Below are positions 44,400-54,100 of a DNA stretch of 64,000 nt, in pieces. The stretch covers positions 23,589,208 through 23,653,207 of the forward strand of contig OZ038450.1 in the NCBI GenBank assembly GCA_964036195.1. The letters are read 5' to 3'. The notes below the pieces were generated by a model that saw nothing but the letters and a program-made list of their open reading frames with translations, made no database searches and had not been told where the DNA came from. The DNA is from Sphaerolaimus hirsutus. Taxonomy: Eukaryota > Nematoda > Chromadorea > Monhysterida > Sphaerolaimidae. Numbering within the stretch: the first letter of the stretch is position 1; each line of letters begins with the position of its first letter. The translations under genes and the position numbers were made by a program.

Positions 44400-45296
44400 C
44401 CCAACATACTGGAATGGCATCACAATCGGCCAAAGTATTACAGAATGGGAATTATATGTGTACAAGATTACAAAAAATTCATTTCCAAATTGACCCATCA
44501 TCTGATTCATCGCATTCCCGACTTGTCCGAAATAATTCCGCCAGTGCACTAACCAGGCAATTCCGCCATCGTGCAAAGTGTTCGAACTTTTCGTGTGTGG
44601 AATTGAAATCAAGGGCGGTTCGGGCGTTTCTGGATTACGCGCACATTTTTAATTCCGCCCTTTTGAATTCCGCCCTTGAAAAAGTGTTCGAACTGCCACT
44701 GAAAATTTGAGTGTGCCGTGCAACATTATGTCAGGTAAAAACAACACAAAGAATGCCAAAAATGATTGGGGGTCGCATTTTCGGGGGGTTCACCAGCCTT
44801 ATGTGTTGTCCGATTATGTTGTATGTCTGCCAAAAAAAGTACTTATTTGGCATGGCCAATCTGGGGGATCGACTTTCAAGCTAAAAAACTGGGCCGAAGT
44901 GAACCGTTTAACACTTAAAACGACCAGGACAACCTGTAGATCCTTATGCAGATTTCAACATGAATATTTTTGACCAAACACAAACACACAACTGGTGATG
45001 GAAAGGTGCCATGACAAAATGTCTGGCGCTGGTCATTGGCACTAATGCCACACAACAATAGCACCAAAAGCCAAAAGCGCCATTGTGCTTCAAATGGGTG
45101 TGGCACCAAGCGCCAATGGTGCATAACGATTGCACAAAAAGATTCAAAAATTCGAAAACATTTTCAAATTTTCAAATTTTTTTGGACTTTTCGAATTTTT
45201 GAGCACGCGGTGAAAAAAATACATAAAAATCGATTTTTTTTTCTTCAAAAAATTCAAAAATTCGAAAAGACTTTTTGAATTTTTCAGACAATTCAA
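44400..45296. other. Gene-free stretch
   Basis: No supported gene. GAATTCCGCCCTT and TTCGAACTG/GTTCGAAC phrases at 44585-44700 recur at 41035-41110 and 41250-41285, suggesting a dispersed repeat. 45020-45130 has GGCACCAAGCGCCAATGG repeats like the GGCGCC family. 45130-45290 is AT-rich with a TTCAAAAATTCGAAAA inverted pair. Confidence 0.4.
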
Positions 45297-45304
45297 GGCC
45301 ACAT

Positions 45305-45471
45305 CATAGGCGGCGCAAGGTCCCAATTTGTGCTTGTGACATTCACAATCACATTGGCCAAAATTTGAAATTATGACACATTTTGCTAGGTAAACATAGG
45401 TATTTCTGCTTGTGACACCGACAATTCCGCTTGTGACATTCACAAGCGCACAAGAACTTGTGCCGCCTATG
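45305..45471. mobile_element. 167-bp MITE (CATAGGCGGCGC family), complete
   Basis: CATAGGCGGCGCAAGGTCCC at the left and ACTTGTGCCGCCTATG at the right, perfect 8-bp duplication GGCCACAT (45297-45304, 45472-45479). Internal CTTGTGACATTCACAA motifs in both senses. This is the reference copy for the family. Confidence 0.9.
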
Positions 45472-47274
45472 GGCCACATTGTACATTCTCAAGCGCTACG
45501 TGGTCAATCAATCAACAGTTGATCTGGACTGCATCTGAACAGTTAAAAAACCGCAGTCAAAAAGCGGTAAAAAACGTTGGAACGGCCTCCGCGAATATGA
45601 AATGGCGTTTCCATATTTTAAACCCATTTTCTTCCTTTTCCCCTTCTGTGTCCTTGAAATGTTTATATAAAAGACCTCTAAAATATGTTTACTGTAATCG
45701 CATACTTTCAAAAAGTATACATAAAAGCGAGTACACAAACTTTTTTCAGAGGAAATGTAAACATATTTACTCTGTACTCGAGTATACATATTCAAGTTTT
45801 CTGGAAAAATATGTATGCCGTATTTCTTCTAATAGAACGGCATACCTCCAATAGAACGGCACCTCCAATAGAACAGCAGGTTTTGGCATGTTTTTTCGCT
45901 CACGAAAACAATAGAACGACAGCCTCAAATTGAATGGCACCTCCAATAGAACGGCAGGTAGAAATCGTTGGGAGTGTGCCAGAATACAAGAATACCGTAT
46001 ATCCTCGAATAAGACCCCCTTTGAAAAACTCCCCACACTTGAATAACTCCCCCCTCAAAAACACTGATGAAAAAATAACTCCCCTCCTTGAATAACTCCC
46101 CACCCTTGAATAACTCCCCCCTACAGTGAATGGAGAATATACTGCAACTTGTGATGAAGCCACCGAAATCAGCGTCTTCTACCACCGAATCCGGCAACTC
46201 CAAGACCGTAGTGAGAAACGGCCTTTAGAGTGGTTTGATTTCCCGTTGTAGCCGAACGTCCACTTGTCGACAGCCAAGTTGAGTTTATTTCGTGGTTGCG
46301 TGTTGAAAGGGGTTTCAAGATTGTTTCAGGTACTTTATTTGATCAGATGCAGCTTGAATACAAAAGCGCAAAGTTAGCGAGCTTCCGAGTCGAAGTTTCT
46401 ATTGCTAGCTTATTTCCTGGGTCGGGACTGGGGTCATAAGACTGAAGTAAAAACTCCAAAGTAGCTGAGACACAGAAATTGTGTATAAAACATAGCTACA
46501 ATAATTTCTCAAATACAAATGCACAAATAAGATACAAATGCAACAATAAGACACATTTAGCCAAAACAGTTGGCTTATACTGCGCATGCATATATTCAAA
46601 TACTTATGGTAAAGAAATACTAGGTACAAATTGGGCGAATAGAACAACTATTAATCTTGTGAGGCGCGAAGTCGGCAAACTTGGCTGATTTACTAATCTG
46701 TTTCAATTTGTCAGAAAATATTGATGCACATTGGAAACTAATAAATAGTGTTTGGAAATTGGAAATAGTAATGCAATGTTCCTAATGACGTAAATAGAGC
46801 AGGGTACATTTAACATAATAATAATCACTTCCTGAAAACGTATATTTGATGATTGGCAAATTGGGACTTATTTGAGGTAAATGGGTATATAAATTGAGCA
46901 GGGTTTATATAATATATTTGGTATAATTTGAACAGGGTATTTATCATAAAGGTCAAAGTAATATAAATATAAAGCATTGCAAAGCTATAATAATTATGCC
47001 TATGCGAAGGGCTTGGTAAGTACGTACCGTAAATGCTAGTCATAAACAGGGCACCATTTCACTATTAGGACGCTGGCCTAGATTGTTACGCTGAATGTAA
47101 ATATTTACAAGATTTGAATTTCCTAAATTGCAAGCAAACCATGTAAATGTATATATATATAATAATCAGAAAATTATGGCGAATCGAATGAGCCTAATTT
47201 CATGTTCAAAAACCTAATAATAACTTATTTGACCTTTTAGCCTAAATATTCCACATAAATTTATCAATAACTTA

Positions 47275-48094
47275 TGTTGTGGTTGTGTGGTCAGTGGTGG
47301 GTATTTTCTCCCTAGTTCATGGAAGTCAGCTTGGCTTATTGATTGAAGGTTGTGTTTGAGGTTGCTCTCTGTTGGTGTATGAAGACTGACGTGGTTGGCT
47401 TGGTTTGAGAGTTCAGGTGTCCAGGTTCAGAGATGGATGTTGTCTTTATTAGAGTAAGTTGTGAATATTTCACCAATTTTATAGCTTCCTCACAACTCTG
47501 GTAGACTATACTCACAATACTGCAGAATAGCCCTCAAGCGGCTACTTTTATAATCAACCACACGCCCACTCGTTTGTCCATTCACAATGTGGCAAATACC
47601 GCAACCTTTTTCCTAGTAAAACTTCTAATCCGATTTTACAACTGCCATGGCCCATGGCATATAAACATCAACGCTATCACAATTCCTAGTAGCCATGGCA
47701 ATTGCCACAATACGATGCTAAACAGAAAACCATCCAGGCAAATGGCTATGTGCCAAGACCTACTTGGCCATGTGCCAAGACCTACCTGGCTATGTGCCAG
47801 AACCAATGATGTTAATATCACTGCCTAAACAGAAAAACCACCTGGGCTATTGGCAAGGAGCCATGACATTTAGTGTACCCAAGCGGCAAACCGTTAGTGA
47901 TAAAATTAGAATAAACACATAACATTTTAAGGTACTTACCATACCTAGGTGTGTACATGTATTAGCTCCCATGTACATATTCACTACTACCTAAATACTA
48001 CCACATGTAGTGACAATGATCCTTAGAATAATTATTAGATAAATATGCCTAAATTTTCACAAATCACTCTCTTTTTATTGCCAAGATGGCAACA
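47275..48094 (-). repeat. 3' LTR of the intact BEL element
   Basis: 820 bp, TGTTGCCATCTTGGC to ACCACAACA on the minus strand. It carries TATAAAAG (47545-47552) and AATAAA (47445-47450) in the sense of the element, so in this LTR the AATAAA would end the transcript. The stretch just upstream, minus strand CTTTTGGCCTCTGGGGAG (48095-48112), is where a polypurine tract belongs; only its last part is purine-rich. Confidence 0.92.
47445..47450 (-). terminator. Poly(A) signal AATAAA in the 3' LTR
   Basis: AATAAA on the minus strand within the sequence CTCTAATAAAGACAAC, about 95 bases after the TATA box. It is the only obvious poly(A) signal in this part of the LTR. Confidence 0.55.
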
Positions 48095-48144
48095 CTCCCC
48101 AGAGGCCAAAAGTGTGAAGCCACCAGTGATTCACCCAGTGTTTA

Positions 48145-51100
48145 TCACAGAATGTCATCTCCCTGGATAACACAATGTTGTTGATAGTTGACCAGTTGTT
48201 GTCCAGACACATTCTGACCACTTTGCACCAATGTGGCCTCACCCTCTGCTGCATTATAATGAACTGTAGGTCCCAGTTTGCTGAGTTCCCTCTGAGAACC
48301 ATTATCCATTGACCTCTGACTCTGTTTTGGCTTTGCTCTAACTGTCCTTGTTGTCATGTTGATACAAAATCCAAATAGCTTGATGATTGCCCTGAAGCAT
48401 GTTCCAAATGCTTTGATTGGTAACAATGGAAGTCCCTTGCTCACTCTGTATGTCCCATACATGTACAGTGCATATCCAATTAGAAATATTGCCCCTCCAA
48501 TGATCAGTAAGTTCAGCATAAACTGCACTGGTCCTTTTAAGATTCCATTGCACATTGAATTGCTGCCACTCAGTGTCCCTTTGACAATGTGACCAATCTC
48601 CTTGCCGACACCCTCATAAAATCCTCCAATTCCTTGACCAACTCCAGCTATTGAATTCTTGATGACAGCTGGATCCAGTGCCCAGCTGGCTGTGTAATCT
48701 GTCAATTTCCTTGTCATGTGCTCTAGCTGCTGAAGCTTTTGAAAGTGGTAATTTGCTTCCCACAAATTAAAGTTGATGTTGGCCAGGCTGATGTGGAATA
48801 TGCTTGATGCATTGAGTGTGAAGGCTGTCCATTTGCCTTTCCATGTCAATTCAATTGGTAAAGTTGATACATGTACATGTCCTGGTCCATTTGCTGTTGT
48901 CCATTCCCCATCATCTAGTTGGAAATAGTGTGGAGTGGCATGTCTGCAATCCTCTGTTGGTGAATGCTGCAGGAGGTCTGAGCTGCCTGGACTGATAAAG
49001 TACAGTTGTCCACGTGGCTCAATTTGCACTGGAGTGTACTTGTAACAAGTCCCTTCATATTTTCCAGCAAAGTGCACTATTTTTGGCTTTACTTTCTTGC
49101 ATTCCCAAAATATCACAGCTTCTCCTGCCCATTTTGCATGAACATCTTCTCTGCTCATCAAAGCTCTGATGCCCATTGTTGGATTCAGTCTGAAGAATTG
49201 CCCGATCAAATTTAGTTGGCTCTGTTTCATTGTGCACATTTGTTGCCACACTAAGCCAAATTCTCTTTTTTCCATTTCAATAATTTTTTGAGCTGCATAT
49301 TGAATTTTCCCCAATTCTACAGCTTCAATTGGTGCATCAAAGATCTGACTGATATCTTTGTTATCTGTTTTTGTGTTGAAAACTGTGAAGTTTATCATCT
49401 CTGTCTTGAATTGTAAGAATATTGCTCCTTGATCAACATAGAATGCATCCTGTGGTACACATTCTGCATTTGCTGGCCATTTATTTTTATGTGTCACAGA
49501 ATATGCACTCTGAATTTCTTCTATAATGACACTTTGTTTACTGATGCTGCCAGCATATCTTCCTTGGAATTCATAGGCACATTGGTGTTTGAATTTGGTT
49601 CCATTCCAGACTGTCACAGCATGCATGACATCATGACAATATCCAGCCAATGGAGAGCATGCTGACAAGTCTTGTAAGTCTGATACCAATCTGTGCCCAT
49701 CCAGTGATGCCACTTGTCCTTTCCCAATGACAAAGTTGATTGCTTCATTCTCTTTGTCAATGCAGCACCACTTGTAATTTACCACAAGTGTTTGATTGGT
49801 TGACCATAAGTCATCATTGAGTTGCATCATTGGTTGCTCTTTCCATTTCTGAGTTTTGACTGCATTCCAGCATTCATTGGTGTCCACTCTTTCAAACTGG
49901 TGAATGTCTCCAATTATGCCCTTGCTGCCAAAAATTCCCATATTGGTTGTGATGATGTGATGATCAATGTAGCATCTGTATGCTACTGCTTTCTGTGGCT
50001 CTAGCCTTTGTGCCCATAAATTGACTTCCTGTTTCATCACTTTGTCTGTGACAGGAAATTTGCAGTGTATCTTGTCTGGTATTGCAATTGCATGCCCATT
50101 TTTTGCCTTTGTGCACAGGTTGAACTGTTTGCTGTATTTTTGCTGCCAATTGGTTGTTGCTTTTGCACCAGACATAATCACTGATATGATTGTCAACACC
50201 TGCAATCCTACCATGAAGAAATCTGCATATGTTTGCTGTCTCCTGGCTGCCCTGTGTGGATTCTTTCTTATGTCTGGTGGTTTTGCTGGTTTGTTTGATG
50301 GATTCTGTGGATCACCATGTTCAACTGTTTTAACTTTCTCTGGCCATTGTCCATCATAGTCTTGCACTTCTAATGGACACAGGTGGACAATTGGCCTCTC
50401 AATGTGTTTTCCACTTTTCAGTTGTACTTCTGCATTTCTGATCCATCCATCCTTGCTTCTGTTCAATTTCTGAATCCTTCCCAGTTTCCATGTACCTCTT
50501 GGTAAATTCTGCTCTTTGATCAGTACCACTGCACCAACTTTGGGTTCTGCTGTGACATCTCTGTTGCTTTGTTTCCCAAAGTTGTATCTATGTCTGAGCA
50601 TATCCAGATACAGCTTCTGCCATAACTGCCATAATTTCTCCTTCTTCTGTTGAATTGCATCCCAAATTTCTGTCATTTTTTGTTTTTCATTGTTGGCTGG
50701 TGTGTATTCTGGATCAGGATCCTTGCTTTGATTACGTTTATTTTCTGTCAGTACTTTTTCCACAGGATTTGATCCTGTGTGGTCCCCCAGCAGAAAATCC
50801 ATTGGCCTCAGGACTTGAAGTGTGTCCATTGTATCACCCACATATGTCAGTGGTCTGCAGTTAGACACCCTTTCCACCTCTAAGACCATTGTGCTGAGTT
50901 CCATCCAGCTCAACAGTGGGTTGTAATTTGCTGCCTGGGCTTTTCTCATGAGTTGTTTGATAATCCCCACAATTCTCTCATACACTCCACCTTGCCATGG
51001 TGCAAATGGAGTTATGAAGTTCCATTGTATGTTTGGCAGATTCCTGGCCAATTGTCTGAATTGTGGTGCATTGTCCAACCAGATTTTGTGTGGTGTATTC

Positions 51101-54100
51101 CTTCTGCTTTCAAATCTGGAGAATGCCATCTGAGTTTCTGCTGCTGTCATATTTGGCACAAGCTCCAAGTGTGCAGCTCTTGTGCTGAGGCATGTCATCA
51201 GAAGGACATATGCCTTTTTGCTTGCTTTCTGCTCTGCATCATTCACTACTTGATACCATAATGGGCCAAAGTAATCCATGCCTACATGGTGAAATGGCCT
51301 ATGCAACTCTGCCCTTTCCTGTGGCAGTGTTCCATACACAGGGTGTTTGTATGGCCTTCCTGTGACTTTTCTGCACACCACACAATGTTTGATTATGTTG
51401 TGTGTCATGACTCTGCCTCTGTGGATCCAAAAACTTTCCCTGAGCTCTGCCAATGTGTGTGCTACTCCAGCATGCATCACACTTCTGTGGTAATGTTCAA
51501 TGATCAACTTTGTGATGCAGCCCTTTTGTGGCAGCAGATATAATTCCTGATTGCAATCCATATCAGGAATCCTAGTCATCACTTTGACAATCCCTTTGAC
51601 ACTGTCAAATTTCAGTTCCTTGCCAGTGATGCCCAAATGCTTCTGGAAGGGCACATTCTGCTTTTGTGCCTCCTTCATCTGTTTTATCTGATCTGCCAAT
51701 TGCATTTGTTGTGCAACTTTGACCCAGTACTCAGTAACTGCATGCCATTCACTTTCCATGAATGGTGTCTCTTTGATATTCTTCGTTTCTGACTCCTGTT
51801 GTGTTGTCATTCCAACCCAGATTGATGATTTTGGCATGATGAACTCGTGTTCAATCTCTGGTTTCAAATCTGGTGGCACTAATTCACTCTCTGGTTGAAA
51901 ATCTGGTGGCAACTCTTCTTTGAAACCCATTGGTCCTGTCCACCAAATCTCTTTTTGTTGAAGCTCTTGCAGATCACATCCTCTGGAAGCAATGTCAGCT
52001 GGGTTGTCTGCTGTGTCAATTTTGTTGACCTGCACATTTGTCTCGGCTTGGATGGCTTGAATCTCTAAAATCCTGTTTTTGACAAAGCATGCCATTGTTT
52101 TGTTTGAGTGGAGCCACCATAAGCAACAAATGCTGTCTGTCCATAAATAACTTTTGACAATGTTCCACTCTGCTACTTGTTCCAGCAAGAATTTGACCAT
52201 TCTAGCTCCAATTGTCAAACCCAACAACTCCAGCCTTGGAATTGTGATTGGTTTGCCTTTCTGTTTGTTTGGGGCCACTTGGGATTTTGCAAAAATCAGT
52301 TTCATTGCAAATTCTCCATTTTGTAACTGCTGTCTGAGGTATGCTGATGCTGCATATGCCTGTTTTGATGCATCTGTGAATACATGCAATTCCATCGCTT
52401 CTGAGGGTTTAATGGGCTCTAATGTCCTTGACCACTTGATCTGATTGACTTGTCTCTGCAATTCTTTTATTTCTGCAAACTTCTGATTGTAGTGCCCTGG
52501 TACTTCTGTTTCCCATTCTAATTGACCTTTTGACTTGATTTCTGCCCAGATTTGCTGCATCAGGGCTTTCAGAGTTACTGTCACCGGGCACAGCATGCCC
52601 ATTGGGTCAAAAATGGCTGAAATAAGCTGTACCAGAACTCTTTTTGTTAATTTCTGTGGAAGTGGATTGACTGCACCCTTTGGTTTGCTGATATTGAGTG
52701 TGTCTGTCTCTGTATCCCAATGCAGTCCAAGCACAGTGACTTCTTTTGTTTCACTCTGGTCCTCTGCATTGAAGAACTTTCTCAATTCTGCACTATTTGT
52801 GGTCCAATCCCTCATGTTCATTGATGCCAAATTGAATGCTGCTTTGATAACATCATATTTCTGTTTGGCCAGATCCACTGAATCCACACTGAAGATCAAA
52901 TTGTCCACATAAATTCCATCATTTATGCCCTTTAGCAAATGTGCATTTGCCAAACTCTCATTCTCCACAAGGACTTGTAGGTGGTGTGTGATGACAGCAC
53001 CCAACAACCATGGGCTTGAAATCACTCCAAATGGCATCCTGACAAATCTGTACAGTTGTAGATTGTTCTCCATGACTGGTTTGGTTGGATCTTTGTACCA
53101 CCACCATCTGGTCAGATCTCTGTCTGGCTCTTGTAACACCACTTGCAAGAATGCCTTTTCAATGTCTGCAATGATGCCAATGCTGCTAGCTCTGAATCTG
53201 AGTAAAAGACCAGCAAGCTCTGGTAAGATCACTGGCCCTCTGTGCAAGCAGTCATTCAAACTGAGATGATTTTTGATGCTGGCTGATGCATCATAGACAA
53301 TTCTCAGCTTTGTTGTTGCTTTGCCTGGTGTTTCCACTGGTTGATGTGCCAGGTAGTGGATTTTTCTGTCATCCGTTGGTTGACCATAAACTTTTTCAAT
53401 GATGCCCTTTTGGAGTTGTTCTTCAATCACTTTATTGTATCTCTGGAGTAAATCCTTCCCTCTGTCATCTTTGGCAAATCTGTTTGTCAGTGCTTTGTGC
53501 CTTTGTAATGACATTGCTTTATTGTCTTGCAATTTGTCAATGCAGTCCTTGTAAGGCCATTTGACATGGTATCTGAGATCCTTGTACTCAGTTGTTGCAT
53601 GGAATTGCTGTGTTGCTTTTTCATCATCATTGATGATTGGACAATCTTTTATTCCAATTGTCTCTAATTCCCAGAATTCTTCAACTCTTGGGTTTGAAAT
53701 TTGAATTGAACTGCTGCTATTTCCATTGTTGACAGTCAGCTCATAATTCTGCTCAGTTGCTTGATGCATTGTGAAGACACTATTGCTATGTGTGTCTCCA
53801 TTTGTTGTGCCATCCTGACCATTGATCATCAGCCCAAGTTTGCTTTTGACCACATGCATTCCAGACGGCAATTTGATTGTGTCCTGTTTGGTCATGAATT
53901 CCCAATACACATCCAAACCAAGGACTATATCAGGGATGCTCTGTTCTCCATTGGAGTTGATTGGTTCTGCAAACAACTTGTTTGCCTGTTGGCCCCACTT
54001 CTGTTGGATGAATTCCAAATCATCCTCTGACAGGTTATGGTGGGGTTGGATTGTAGCCAGTGTTTCAATTGCATTTGCTGTGATTGTCTGTCTGGAGCCA